Of a stretch of 64,000 nt of DNA, positions 47,609-56,953 are shown piece by piece. Every line of letters starts with the position of its first letter. The first letter of the stretch is position 1. This DNA is from Fredinandcohnia onubensis (GTDB lineage Bacteria > Bacillota > Bacilli > Bacillales > Bacillaceae_L): the NCBI RefSeq assembly GCF_002734285.1, contig NZ_NSEA01000023.1, forward strand, positions 124,001-188,000, read 5' to 3'. Both the position numbers and the translations under genes were made by a program. The notes under the pieces are model-generated. The model did no database searches, had not been told where the DNA came from, and saw only the letters and a program-made list of their open reading frames with translations.

Positions 47609-48895
47609 CTACTTTTTAGGTATTACCTGACACTCCGTCATTCTAATTTCATCGAAAATTTCATTTCCAGTTTTCGTAATATCATCAACAGTTATACTTT
47701 CCATTATAGGAACGACGTCAAATAAATTCATATCATTAAATGCATATCTTGTAAACTGGTTTGCAATATAATCTGGCGAGTTTAAAGAGCGTAAAAATGC
47801 TCCAATCTTTTTCTTTTTAACACGGTCCAATTCTTCTGAAGTGATCCCTTGTTTTTTACTTGAGAGCATAATATTTCGTAATTTTGCTGATAATTCATCG
47901 GGATTCGAGGTATCTCCACCCACAATCGCAAAACCAAATCCTTGTTCTTCCGTGTAATCAAACGAGAAAGTATCATCAATTAAGCCTTCATCATACAATG
48001 CCTGATAATGCTTGGAACTTTTTCCAAAAAGCCAATCCAAGAGAATCGTCATCGATAATTCCTGTTTAAGTAATTCATCACCTTTACGTGAAGGATTTAG
48101 GGCCTTCACACCAACCATACACTTTGAAGATTGAACGTTCATTTCTAGTACTTTCTTCTTTTCGTTTACTTCGATTGGTTCGTCCTCGAAATGGCGTTTA
48201 ATTTCAGATTGGTCCTGATAATCTTTTTTGGATTGATTAGATTTGATTTGCGCCATTATTTTTTCCGGGTCAATCGGACCAACAACAAATAGAACCATAT
48301 TACTCGGATGATAAAAGGTTTCATAGCATTCGTAGAGCATATCTTTTGTAATTTTGGCGATGGAATCAATTGTTCCAGCAATATCAATTCGGACCGGATG
48401 ATTTTTGTACATATTCTCAATTACACCGAAATAAAGTCTCCAGTCAGGATTATCATCGTACATTGTAATTTCTTGACCAATGATTCCTTTTTCTTTTTCA
48501 ACTGTTTTTTCTGTAAAATAAGGACTTTGGACAAAGTCAATTAATGTTTCTAGATTTAGTTCAACATTAGATGTACTCGAAAAAAGATAGGCTGTTCTTG
48601 TAAATGATGTGAAAGCATTCGCAGAAGCACCCTGTTTACTAAAGTCCTGAAACACATCTCCATCTTCTTTTTCAAATAACTTGTGCTCTAAAAAATGTGC
48701 AATCCCATCAGGTACTGCCGTTAATTCACTTTTCCCTAATGGTACAAATTGGTTATCAACTGAACCATAATTAGTCGTGAAGGTTGCATATGTTTTATTA
48801 AATCCTTTTTTCGGAAGAATGTAAACGTTAAGACCATTTTCAAGCTTCTCGTGAAAAAGTACCTCTTGGAGTTGATCAAATGTGATTTTATCCAT
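47609..48895 (-). CDS. ymfH: M16 peptidase-like protein YmfH, zinc-site subunit
   Basis: 428 residues, two M16 half-domains. The inverted zinc motif HFLEH (HxxEH) is present near residue 67 with downstream Glu, so this partner carries the metal site. It pairs with YmfF, which lacks the motif, in the manner of two-subunit pitrilysins; in some Bacillales such pairs are called AlbF/AlbE-like. Its ATG overlaps the ymfF stop by one base (TAATG), giving translational coupling. Substrate unknown. Confidence 0.94.
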   Translation of the reverse strand: MDKITFDQLQEVLFHEKLENGLNVYILPKKGFNKTYATFTTNYGSVDNQFVPLGKSELTAVPDGIAHFLEHKLFEKEDGDVFQDFSKQGASANAFTSFTRTAYLFSSTSNVELNLETLIDFVQSPYFTEKTVEKEKGIIGQEITMYDDNPDWRLYFGVIENMYKNHPVRIDIAGTIDSIAKITKDMLYECYETFYHPSNMVLFVVGPIDPEKIMAQIKSNQSKKDYQDQSEIKRHFEDEPIEVNEKKKVLEMNVQSSKCMVGVKALNPSRKGDELLKQELSMTILLDWLFGKSSKHYQALYDEGLIDDTFSFDYTEEQGFGFAIVGGDTSNPDELSAKLRNIMLSSKKQGITSEELDRVKKKKIGAFLRSLNSPDYIANQFTRYAFNDMNLFDVVPIMESITVDDITKTGNEIFDEIRMTECQVIPKK

Positions 48896-50175
48896 TATGA
48901 CCGCCCCTCCAATCCAGTAAGGAAGTAGATGGTATCAAGTTCAACTTTTTTGGCAACATTGACTACTTCCTCCTTTGTGACTGCTTCAATTCCAGCTATC
49001 CAATCCTCAAGCTTTCTTGACTTCTGTGAAATAACATTATGATATAAAACTTCAGCGATACCACGGGATGTATCAATTGTTTCAAGTAACTGATTTCGAA
49101 TGACAGCTTTTGTTTGAGCTAGGATATCCTCTGTAAAATCTCCATCAATCATTGCCTTCATTTGTTCTTTGATTATGGTTACTGCTCGGTCATAATTATT
49201 TACATCAATTCCGGACATCACCATCAGAAGACCCTTATGACTTTCCACCCTTGATGCTGCATAGTATGCAAGGCTTTCTTTTTCTCGGACATTTATAAAT
49301 AATTTTGAGTGTGAAAAACCACCATAAATCCCGTTAAACACTTGAAGAGCATCATAGTCAGGGTCACTATAAGTTGTATTTGTCCGATAGCCAATATTGA
49401 GCTTACCTTGTTTTACATCTTGGTTTTCGATTACTTCATTAACTTTTTCAACCTGCTTGGTTTTCGATTCAATTTGTGGACGTGTGCTACGCTCCGAAAA
49501 CGTAAATGTTGATGAGACCACTTCTTTTACCTTTTCAGGTTCAATGTTTCCGATAATATATAAGTCAATCTCATCTTCAGCCAATGCTTTTTGATAATAT
49601 GTGTAAAGAGACTTTGCTGAAATGCTGTCTAGGTCTTCAATTCTACCGTTTACATGAAGGTGATAGGGTTCATCCTGACACATTTCTTCAACTAAACGCA
49701 AATTCGAATATCTCATTTTATCATCATAAACAGCTTGAATTCGTTGTTTAAGGCTTCGTTTTTCTTTTTCCACGACTGTACTTTTAAAAGCGCCATTTTC
49801 TGTTACAGGAGATAGAACAATTTCCTGCAACAGGGTGATTGCTTTGTCCAGCAATGGGGTTTGGTCTTTTAAAAATATTTCATTAGCTATTTCCACGAAA
49901 AAAGTAATAATATGGTGTTCCCCTTTTTTCGCTAGGTCCACATATAATACAGCACCATATAATTCATCTAAATAGGAGCGTAAACTCGTTGTTGAGGGGT
50001 AGCTAGGTGTTTCACTTTGCAATACATATGGAAGTAATGCTCTTTGTGTGACATATTCCTCTTCCAGCGGAGCTTTCATTCTAAATACAATTGTATTCGT
50101 TTTGAATTTATCTGTTTTAACCGTATGGAGCGTGAAGCCGTTTAATTTATGCTCATTTTCATCCAATAAAAACAT
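48895..50175 (-). CDS. ymfF: M16 peptidase-like protein YmfF, non-catalytic subunit
   Basis: 426 residues, the B. subtilis YmfF length, from ATG at 50175. Upstream in-frame ATGs at 50184 and 50202 abut or precede the AAGGAGG. It has the M16 fold (KTNTIVFRMKAPLEEE..., NVREKESLAYYAASRVES) but no HxxEH. Probably forms a heterodimer with YmfH, helping substrate capture. First gene of the ymfF-ymfH operon. Confidence 0.93.
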   Translation of the reverse strand: MFLLDENEHKLNGFTLHTVKTDKFKTNTIVFRMKAPLEEEYVTQRALLPYVLQSETPSYPSTTSLRSYLDELYGAVLYVDLAKKGEHHIITFFVEIANEIFLKDQTPLLDKAITLLQEIVLSPVTENGAFKSTVVEKEKRSLKQRIQAVYDDKMRYSNLRLVEEMCQDEPYHLHVNGRIEDLDSISAKSLYTYYQKALAEDEIDLYIIGNIEPEKVKEVVSSTFTFSERSTRPQIESKTKQVEKVNEVIENQDVKQGKLNIGYRTNTTYSDPDYDALQVFNGIYGGFSHSKLFINVREKESLAYYAASRVESHKGLLMVMSGIDVNNYDRAVTIIKEQMKAMIDGDFTEDILAQTKAVIRNQLLETIDTSRGIAEVLYHNVISQKSRKLEDWIAGIEAVTKEEVVNVAKKVELDTIYFLTGLEGRS

Positions 50176-50314
50176 CTTATACATAGCCTCCTTTTTGGTC
50201 ATAGCAAAACACTATATGGCTATATTTTAACCAAAACTAATTTTTAATCTTAGAATCACTATAACCTCAAATTAGTAATAAATTCAAGTTTCGCCTCCTA
50301 AATTTTTCATAATA

Positions 50315-50346
50315 AAGAAAAACAAACCAGTACAAACTGGTTTGCT
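50315..50346 (-). terminator. Terminator of the symporter operon
   Basis: AAACCAGT (50324-50331), loop ACAA, ACTGGTTT (50336-50343), then GTTTTTCTTT on the minus strand. Confidence 0.85.
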
Positions 50347-50352
50347 AATCTA

Positions 50353-51822
50353 TCATTGATTTTTTGAAAGTTCACTTTTTAAATATGACAAAAATTCATT
50401 CGCTTTCTTTTCAGGCGGTCTAGTTGCAAGACTCACTCCTACAAATATCACAATAGAAAGCAGCAGTCCCCATACACCTGAGCCATAGCCTAACGGCTTA
50501 TACTTTATAGCTTCAAGCAATATCACAACTAATCCACTTATCGTAACACTAGACATAACTCCTATTGCGGTGCCTCTTTTCCAAAAGAAGGCTCCGATAA
50601 TTGCAGGAACGACTACGATTAAGCCTGCCGACGATGCCACAGAAAGAACGGCAATTAAATCTAATTGTAATTCTGCGAATCCATAAGCGAGAATTGCGAT
50701 GATAGGAATAATGATTTTTCCTACCTTTAATTGTTGTCTTTCATCCTTCGCTTTAGAGGACATGCCATATACATCTCTCGCAAAAAGAGAAGAAAGGGTT
50801 AATAATATTGAATCAATCGTGGAAATAGCTGCTGCCATAATTGCTACCATGACAATTACCCCCAGAACGACTGGAACATGATCGGAAGACAGAAGATTAG
50901 GCGTTGCTACATCCGGATTCTCAAGTCCTGGGAATAATAAAATCGCCGAATATCCCCACATTACCGACACAATTGTATAAATAAAGCCGAATACGAGGAA
51001 ACCTAATAACATTTTCCGTAAACTTCCTAAAGATGAAGGCATATATAAACGTTGACTCACCTGAGGATTAGAAAGACTAAAGAATATCCATGGAATAGTT
51101 AAAGATAAAAAGGTAGGGAAACTAAAGTACCCATTTCCCGGTACTGTTAATGAATCTGGATGACTTGTCCGCAATTCGTTAAAAAAGCTACCAAAACCAC
51201 CTAGTGCATTTACTAATAAGATAACTACTAGGGTCGAGGAAACAATCATCACAAGAGCTTGAAGGGAATCCGTCCACATCACAGAGCGAATTCCTGAAAT
51301 ATATGTAAAAATTAGTGCTAAAATTGTTGCTAAAATTGCTCCAGTAGTAAAGCTTATCTCCCCATTTGTAATCCCTTGTAATAGATAGCCCACACCCGCT
51401 AATTGAACGGCGCTATACGGAATTAGAAAAATACAGCTTGAAATCGAAATTATAGCTGCAACCCTTTTATCATCGTAACGATCCCCTAACATCTCAGACG
51501 GTGTCACATAGCCAAATTTCTTTCCGACAATCCAAAAACGCGGTCCAAAAAAGGCAACTAGAGTAACCCCCATAAAATAAACAATTTCAAAACCTAATGC
51601 CCCTACACCACCACGATAAGTTAAACCAGCTAATCCAACCATCATAAAAGCACTATAAGTCGTTGCACTATAACTTAAGGCGGACACAAAACCGTTCATT
51701 TTTCGGTTACCTAAAAAGTAGCCCTCCATATTTACTTGCTTTTCACTTCTTGATAAATAGGCGATAAAGATTGACATCACAATATAAATGGCAATTCCCC
51801 ACCAAACATAAGTAGCACTCAT
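50353..51822 (-). CDS. Sodium:solute symporter (SSS family)
   Basis: 489-residue membrane protein with about 13 helices. SSS features include SALSYSATTYSAFMMVGLAGLTYRGG, the region WTDSLQALVM (helix 5), and AIMAAAISTIDSILLTLSSLFARDVY, the Na-site segment in helix 8. It resembles the PutP/PanF branch; the solute cannot be named. ATG at 51822 follows GGAGGTGAGG; a TTG one codon upstream overlaps. The 59-residue ORF just upstream is probably its accessory peptide. Confidence 0.92.
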   Translation of the reverse strand: MSATYVWWGIAIYIVMSIFIAYLSRSEKQVNMEGYFLGNRKMNGFVSALSYSATTYSAFMMVGLAGLTYRGGVGALGFEIVYFMGVTLVAFFGPRFWIVGKKFGYVTPSEMLGDRYDDKRVAAIISISSCIFLIPYSAVQLAGVGYLLQGITNGEISFTTGAILATILALIFTYISGIRSVMWTDSLQALVMIVSSTLVVILLVNALGGFGSFFNELRTSHPDSLTVPGNGYFSFPTFLSLTIPWIFFSLSNPQVSQRLYMPSSLGSLRKMLLGFLVFGFIYTIVSVMWGYSAILLFPGLENPDVATPNLLSSDHVPVVLGVIVMVAIMAAAISTIDSILLTLSSLFARDVYGMSSKAKDERQQLKVGKIIIPIIAILAYGFAELQLDLIAVLSVASSAGLIVVVPAIIGAFFWKRGTAIGVMSSVTISGLVVILLEAIKYKPLGYGSGVWGLLLSIVIFVGVSLATRPPEKKANEFLSYLKSELSKNQ

Positions 51823-51828
51823 CAATCC

Positions 51829-52008
51829 TCACCTCCAGTTCCTTGTCAGAATGTAATTTATAATAATAATGACTAATGCCAAAACAATCCACAATAGAAA
51901 ACTGCCGTACCAAGCGGTCACATCTGTTAAAAAAACATAAGGAATGATATAGGCCAACAGCACTAAGAAGAGGCATAATAGCCCCCAAAACGATTCTTTT
52001 TTGCTCAT
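51829..52008 (-). CDS. Small membrane protein, symporter accessory subunit
   Basis: 59 residues with two membrane helices (about 8-27 and 36-54): MSKKESFWGLLCLFLVLLAY, then a loop with DVTAWYG, then FLLWIVLALVIIIINYIL. ATG at 52008 follows GGGAGGAC. It ends 6 bases before the SSS symporter start, whose ribosome site overlaps its last codons. Small two-helix proteins of this kind commonly precede SSS transporters in Bacillales. Too short for standard ORF tracks. Confidence 0.85.
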   Translation of the reverse strand: MSKKESFWGLLCLFLVLLAYIIPYVFLTDVTAWYGSFLLWIVLALVIIIINYILTRNWR

Positions 52009-52029
52009 TATTGTCCTCCCATTTCAATT

Positions 52030-52063
52030 TAAAAAAGGAATGACACTTCTGCCATTCCTTTAA
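52030..52063 (-). terminator. Terminator of the nucleoside importer operon
   Basis: AAAGGAATG (52034-52042) / CATTCCTTT (52053-52061), T-rich tail on the minus strand. Confidence 0.85.
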
Positions 52064-52073
52064 AAGTATAATC

Positions 52074-53027
52074 TTATCGTTTCCCAGAATCAAATGGTTC
52101 TCCCGCTGCTTTAGGTGCTTGAGAAGATTTAGAAAAGATAACTAATGCAATTAAAGTTACCACATATGGGAAAATCTTTAATATGATTGGTGGGACAACT
52201 GCAAGCTCTGGGATAACTTGTGAAACGTTCGCAACTGTACTTGCAAAACCAAAGAATAAAGTTGCTCCAAGAATCCCAAGCGGTTTCCATTGTCCAAAGA
52301 TTAAAGATGCAAGTGCCAAGAAGCCTAAACCTGAAACTGTTCCAGTAAACTCCCCTGCATACGTCACAATGATAAGCGCCCCTCCTAAGCCTGAAAAAGC
52401 ACCTGATAGTATAACACCTAGATAACGAATTTTTCTAACATTTACACCAGCTGCTTCTGCTGCCTGTGGAAATTCACCACATGAACGTAAACGAAGCCCT
52501 GTCTTTGTTTTATATAATACGAACGAGCTTATTAATAAAACAAGTAAGATAAACCAAGTAGTTGGATAGGTTTTCGTAAAAAATAAATCTCCAATAACAG
52601 GAATCGAGGATAGCCCCGGAATATCTGTTGGTGTAAATCCACTAGTAATACGAATATTCCCACTACCTGTAATATTTCTTGCTAAAAATACGGTAAGTGC
52701 ACCTGCAATCATATTGATAGCAGTACCACTGATAATTTGGTTGGCATTTAAGTTAATGCTAGCAAATGCGTGTAAAAGAGAAAAGAGGATTCCCACAATC
52801 GCAGCAACTAATAAACCGATCCAAAGAACTAAATTATGGTTTGACATTGTATCTTGAAGATAATAGATCGTTAGAGCACCAGCAAAAGCTCCAAAGATCA
52901 TAAGGCCATCTAAGCCAATGTTAACAACACCACTTCGTTCACTGAATAGTCCTCCAAGTGCTGTTATTAGAAGAGGGATTGTAAAAACAATTGCGTATGG
53001 AAAAATCTGTTCAACTAAAGCCCACAT
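52074..53027 (-). CDS. nupQ: ABC nucleoside importer permease, NupQ-like
   Basis: 317 residues, about eight to nine membrane helices, of the BPD_transp_2 family. It contains GLNLNANQ-like INLNANQIISGTAINM and the ABC coupling segment SCGEFPQAAEAAGVNVRKIRYLGVILSGAFSGLGGA. It is the second permease of the BMP-family importer, starting one base after the stop of the first permease. B. subtilis NupNOPQ imports guanosine; the ligand here is inferred to be a nucleoside. Confidence 0.92.
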   Translation of the reverse strand: MWALVEQIFPYAIVFTIPLLITALGGLFSERSGVVNIGLDGLMIFGAFAGALTIYYLQDTMSNHNLVLWIGLLVAAIVGILFSLLHAFASINLNANQIISGTAINMIAGALTVFLARNITGSGNIRITSGFTPTDIPGLSSIPVIGDLFFTKTYPTTWFILLVLLISSFVLYKTKTGLRLRSCGEFPQAAEAAGVNVRKIRYLGVILSGAFSGLGGALIIVTYAGEFTGTVSGLGFLALASLIFGQWKPLGILGATLFFGFASTVANVSQVIPELAVVPPIILKIFPYVVTLIALVIFSKSSQAPKAAGEPFDSGKR

Positions 53028-53028
53028 T

Positions 53029-54093
53029 TTACGCTTCCTCCTTTTTCACAGCTGAACTGTCATTACGACGTTTTTTGAACTTATTCAATAAGCGTTCAAT
53101 TAAAATACTCGTAGCAGCGAAATAGATAATGATAGCTATAATTGTATTTGCAATCTCTGGTGGTATTTCCGTCATTGCATTCATAAATCCTGTTCCAGAA
53201 TAAAGGATTCCAAAAAATACTGCCGCAAAGAACACACCGATTGGACTGTTTGCTCCTAACAATGCTACTGCTATACCATCAAAGCCTTGAGATGGTAAGA
53301 TACCGATTTGCATGCTCGTTGCATTTCCTGTATACATCGCAACTCCTGCAAGACCAGCTAGTCCACCGGAAATTAACATAGATAAAACAATATTTGTATT
53401 AACACGCATACCAGCATATTCTGCAGCGTGACGGTTGAAACCAACTGCTTTCAATTCAAATCCCAACGTAGTTTTGTTTATGATAAACCCAACAATGATA
53501 ACCGCAATAACACCTAAGAATAAACCTAAGTTAATATAAGACCCTTGGAACATATCTGTTAAAAATGGTGCTCTTAACGTTGCTTCGTCTGGTAACTTTT
53601 TTGATTCAGTTTCAAGGAATTCACCTTTGAAATAACCAGGAACTACATAATATACAGTCCAATAAGCAACCCAGTTCATCATGATCGTTGAAACAACCTC
53701 ATGAACATTAAATCTTGCTTTAAGCAATCCTGGTATAAAGGCCCATAGAGCACCACCAAGGAATCCTACTAAAATCATTACGAGGAGTAGAATGGGTCTT
53801 GACCAGTCAAATGTTAAGCCAACTGCAGTTGCTAGTAACCCACCTATCAGCATTTGACCAGAGGCACCGATATTAAATAAACCTGTACGGAAAGCAAAAG
53901 CAACCGATAAACCAGTAAAGATCAATGGTGTTGCTGTCGCCAATGTATCCCCGATTCTTGATATATTTTTTAATCCGCCTTGGAAAAGGTAAGCATACCC
54001 TTCAAAAGGATTACTACCGATAAATAACATTAATAATCCACCGGCAATTAGCCCCAACAGTACGGCGATTAATGAAATAATTGTATTTCTCAT
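53029..54093 (-). CDS. nupP: ABC nucleoside importer permease, NupP-like
   Basis: 354 residues, about eight to ten helices. N-terminal LLMLFIGSNPFEGYAYLFQGGL and coupling motif AVGFNRHAAEYAGMRVNTNIVLSMLISGGLAGLAG are typical. Its ATG overlaps the ATPase stop by four bases (ATGA). It makes a permease heterodimer with the 52074-53027 product. Confidence 0.93.
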   Translation of the reverse strand: MRNTIISLIAVLLGLIAGGLLMLFIGSNPFEGYAYLFQGGLKNISRIGDTLATATPLIFTGLSVAFAFRTGLFNIGASGQMLIGGLLATAVGLTFDWSRPILLLVMILVGFLGGALWAFIPGLLKARFNVHEVVSTIMMNWVAYWTVYYVVPGYFKGEFLETESKKLPDEATLRAPFLTDMFQGSYINLGLFLGVIAVIIVGFIINKTTLGFELKAVGFNRHAAEYAGMRVNTNIVLSMLISGGLAGLAGVAMYTGNATSMQIGILPSQGFDGIAVALLGANSPIGVFFAAVFFGILYSGTGFMNAMTEIPPEIANTIIAIIIYFAATSILIERLLNKFKKRRNDSSAVKKEEA

Positions 54094-55616
54094 ACACTTC
54101 TCTCCTTACCTACACCCGCCATCATGAGGCCTACCTCATTTTCGTTTGTCTCTGAGGCATTAACAACCCCAATGAGTTCACCGTTGTTGACGATGGCAAT
54201 TCGATCAGATAGCTGTAATACTTCATCTAATTCGAGTGAAATTAAAAGTACCGCTTTACCTTTATCTCGATGAGCGATCAATTGTTGATGAATATATTCA
54301 ATTGAACCTACATCTAATCCACGAGTTGGTTGAACAGCTACTAGCAATTCAGGATCTAATTCAAGCTCGCGTCCGATAATCGCTTTTTGTTGGTTACCAC
54401 CAGATAAGGTTCTTGCAATTGAAACTTCTCCTTCTCCTGAACGCACATCAAAATTTTCTAAGATCTTCTTTGCATACTCTTTCATTGCTGATACATTCAG
54501 AAGTCCATGTTTTGAAAATGGACGTTTGTTATATACCTCTAACACCATATTGGATTGGAGTGTGTAATCTAAAACAAGGCCACGCTTTTGTCTATCTTCC
54601 GGAATATGGGCAATCCCTTTATTAATTCGTTGACGGACAGGGAGATTCGTAATATCTTCCCCATTTAATAGGATTTTTCCTGACTCCGCCTTGCGAAGTC
54701 CTGTAATCGCTTCCACTAGCTCAGATTGACCATTTCCTTCAACACCTGCAATCCCAACTATTTCACCTTTCTTTACAGTCAGAGAAAAGTTCTTTAACCC
54801 CATTACTTTTCTGTTATTTTTCACAGAAAGAGAATCTATTTCTAATACCATTTCACCTGGTTTACTTTCTTCTTTATCAACTTTAAATGAAACATGTCTA
54901 CCAACCATCATTTCAGCTAAACTAGCTTCACTTGAATCAGCAACATTAACTGTTCCAATATATTTTCCACGACGAATAACTGTACAGCGGTCTGCAACTG
55001 CTTTGATTTCCTTTAATTTATGAGTAATGATAATGATTGATTTTCCTTCTTTAATTAAATTACGCATGATTTTCATTAATTCATCTATTTCACTTGGAGT
55101 TAATACAGCTGTAGGCTCGTCAAAAATAAGCACATCCGCTTCCCGGAATAGCATTTTCATAATTTCAACCCGTTGTTGCATACCTACTGAAATATCTTCT
55201 ATTTTCGCATGCGGGTCGACATTTAGCCCATAATACTTTGACAATTCTTCAATACGTTTTGCAGCACTATCAATATCAAGGACCACACCGCCCTTTAATG
55301 GCTCGCTCCCTAATATGATGTTTTCAGTAACTGTAAAATTATCAACAAGCTTAAAGTGTTGATGCACCATACCAATCCCCAGACGGTTTGCCACATTAGG
55401 ATTGTTAATATGAACTTGTTCACCATTTACCTTAATGATCCCTTGTTCCGGTTGATACATTCCAAATAATACGCCCATTAGCGTGGATTTTCCTGCCCCA
55501 TTTTCACCAAGTAGAGCATGTATCTCTCCCTTTTTCAAAGTAAGAGTGATATTATCATTTGCCACAATACCAGGAAATTCCTTCCTAATATTCAGCATTT
55601 CTACAACATATTCCAT
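54090..55616 (-). CDS. nupO: ABC nucleoside importer ATPase, NupO-like (two ATPase domains)
   Basis: 508 residues with two ATPase domains. The first has Walker A GENGAGKST (about 35-45) and VLIFDEPTAVL. The second has Walker A-like GVEGNGQSEL, signature LSGGNQQK and VAVQPTRGLDVG. The second site departs from canonical Walker A, as in RbsA/NupO-type proteins. ATG at 55616 (MEYVVEML) matches B. subtilis NupO and lies 9 bases after AAAGGTG; the ORF opens at 55628. Confidence 0.94.
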   Translation of the reverse strand: MEYVVEMLNIRKEFPGIVANDNITLTLKKGEIHALLGENGAGKSTLMGVLFGMYQPEQGIIKVNGEQVHINNPNVANRLGIGMVHQHFKLVDNFTVTENIILGSEPLKGGVVLDIDSAAKRIEELSKYYGLNVDPHAKIEDISVGMQQRVEIMKMLFREADVLIFDEPTAVLTPSEIDELMKIMRNLIKEGKSIIIITHKLKEIKAVADRCTVIRRGKYIGTVNVADSSEASLAEMMVGRHVSFKVDKEESKPGEMVLEIDSLSVKNNRKVMGLKNFSLTVKKGEIVGIAGVEGNGQSELVEAITGLRKAESGKILLNGEDITNLPVRQRINKGIAHIPEDRQKRGLVLDYTLQSNMVLEVYNKRPFSKHGLLNVSAMKEYAKKILENFDVRSGEGEVSIARTLSGGNQQKAIIGRELELDPELLVAVQPTRGLDVGSIEYIHQQLIAHRDKGKAVLLISLELDEVLQLSDRIAIVNNGELIGVVNASETNENEVGLMMAGVGKERSV

Positions 55617-55691
55617 AGTAGCACTCACCTTTTTAATAGACTCAAATCCTTTTTACACCAGACTTGTGTAGATATTGACATTTGAGGTTAT

Positions 55692-55730
55692 ATACAAAAG
55701 AGACGGATGAAAACAACCGTCTCTTTTTCA
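55692..55730 (-). terminator. Hairpin between lipoprotein and ATPase genes
   Basis: AAAAGAGACGG (55696-55706), a 10-base loop, CCGTCTCTTTT (55717-55727): an 11-bp stem directly after the binding-protein stop. As an intra-operon terminator it would raise the level of lipoprotein over the downstream transporter parts. Confidence 0.85.
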
Positions 55731-55737
55731 ACTAATC

Positions 55738-56847
55738 TTACTTGATTAAATTACCTTGTTCACCGGAGACTTTGATTTCATCAGATTTAATCTTTTCAAA
55801 AATCTCTTTAACTTGGTTGACAGTTTCTTCGCTTAAGTTAGGATTTTCTTCTGGAATACCAACTCCATCATTTTTCACATCATATGTTAGAGTTTCTCCA
55901 CCAGGGAATTTTCCATCAAGCTCTTGTTCAATTATTTCTTGAGTTGCATGTGCAAGCTTCTTCATTGCAGATGTTAAAGTAATTGATTTTTCACCTTCAT
56001 AAATTCCTTCAGAATATTGATCAACGTCAACACCGACCATCCAAACTTCTTCTCCTGCTTTAGCGCGATTTTTAGCTTCAGTAAACGCACCTACACCAAC
56101 ACCACCAGCAGCAGCAAAGATTACATTTACACCACGGTCATACATTTGAGCAGCAATTTGTTGACCAGCTGCTGAATTATCAAATGAACCTTGATATACT
56201 ACATTGTCTTCTTTAATACTAAAATTCGTTCCTAGGTTTTCATTTGCATAAGCTAAGCCTTGTTGGAAGCCCCAGTTGAATTTTTGAACAGCTGGAATTT
56301 CCATACCACCGATAAATCCAGCTTCTCCTTCTTTTAATTCAAGAGCAGTAGCTACACCAGCTAAGAAACCAGATTCATGTTCAGCAAAAAATACTGCAAC
56401 ACTATTATCAGCAACTGCTGGAACAAAGTCGCCTTTGTGTGGGTTACCATCTAGAATAACAAATTTTGCATCTTCATATTTAGATTGTGCTTGATAAATT
56501 GCTGTTTCAAATTTGAAACCTGGTGCTACGATGAATTTATAACCTGCATCGTAAAGGTTGCCCATCTCTTTTAAGTACTCTGCTTCAGTTGTACCTGCTG
56601 GCTTAAGATACTTTTCTTGAATGCCAAGCTCTTCTTTAGCAGCAAGAATTCCTTCCCAAGTACCTTGGTTAAATGATTTGTCATCAATTGTACCTGCATC
56701 AGTTACCATACCTACTTTAAGATCGGCACCTTTGTTATTACCTTCTCCTGAACCTGTACCTTCTTCGTCTGCGCCTCCACATGCACCTAATAATGTTCCA
56801 GCTGCAAGAAGAAATGCAAGACCAAAACCAGCTTTCTTTTTAAACAT
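55738..56847 (-). CDS. nupN: BMP-family nucleoside-binding lipoprotein
   Basis: 369 residues. Lipoprotein signal peptide with lipobox L-G-A-C, Cys23 as the lipidated residue, then a Gly/Glu-rich linker. The BMP periplasmic-binding fold follows (LKVGMVTDAGTIDDKSFNQGTWEG..., VILDGNPHKGDF, FFAEHESGFLAGVATAL, GFIGGMEIPAVQKFNWGFQQG). Members bind purine nucleosides. ATG at 56847 follows GGGGG. It is the first gene of the importer operon. Confidence 0.95.
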   Translation of the reverse strand: MFKKKAGFGLAFLLAAGTLLGACGGADEEGTGSGEGNNKGADLKVGMVTDAGTIDDKSFNQGTWEGILAAKEELGIQEKYLKPAGTTEAEYLKEMGNLYDAGYKFIVAPGFKFETAIYQAQSKYEDAKFVILDGNPHKGDFVPAVADNSVAVFFAEHESGFLAGVATALELKEGEAGFIGGMEIPAVQKFNWGFQQGLAYANENLGTNFSIKEDNVVYQGSFDNSAAGQQIAAQMYDRGVNVIFAAAGGVGVGAFTEAKNRAKAGEEVWMVGVDVDQYSEGIYEGEKSITLTSAMKKLAHATQEIIEQELDGKFPGGETLTYDVKNDGVGIPEENPNLSEETVNQVKEIFEKIKSDEIKVSGEQGNLIK

Positions 56848-56896
56848 GGATTAACCCCCTATAAATTTTAATATAAAACCAATCCTTACTTTAAAT

Positions 56897-56913
56897 ATCT
56901 GTTAGTAACGGAT
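56897..56913. promoter_or_regulatory. Near-palindrome upstream of the importer operon
   Basis: ATCTGTTA-G-TAACGGAT, 7 of 8 arm positions complementary, about 50 bp before nupN. It lies between ymfC and nupN and could be an operator or an mRNA element. No experiment or consensus ties it to YmfC. Confidence 0.3.
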
Positions 56914-56953
56914 TACTTATTCACCTCCTTAAAGTTTGCTTTTTACTTACAAT

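Noticed and set aside
51743-52093. 116-codon ORF overlapping the symporter start
   Set aside because: It is a frame shadow of the 59-residue membrane protein and symporter, both of which have proper ribosome sites.
56848-56953. Purine riboswitch before the nucleoside importer
   Set aside because: The leader is short and lacks the three-stem purine aptamer core; only a small dyad and an SD-like AAGGAGGTGA without a usable ORF are present.
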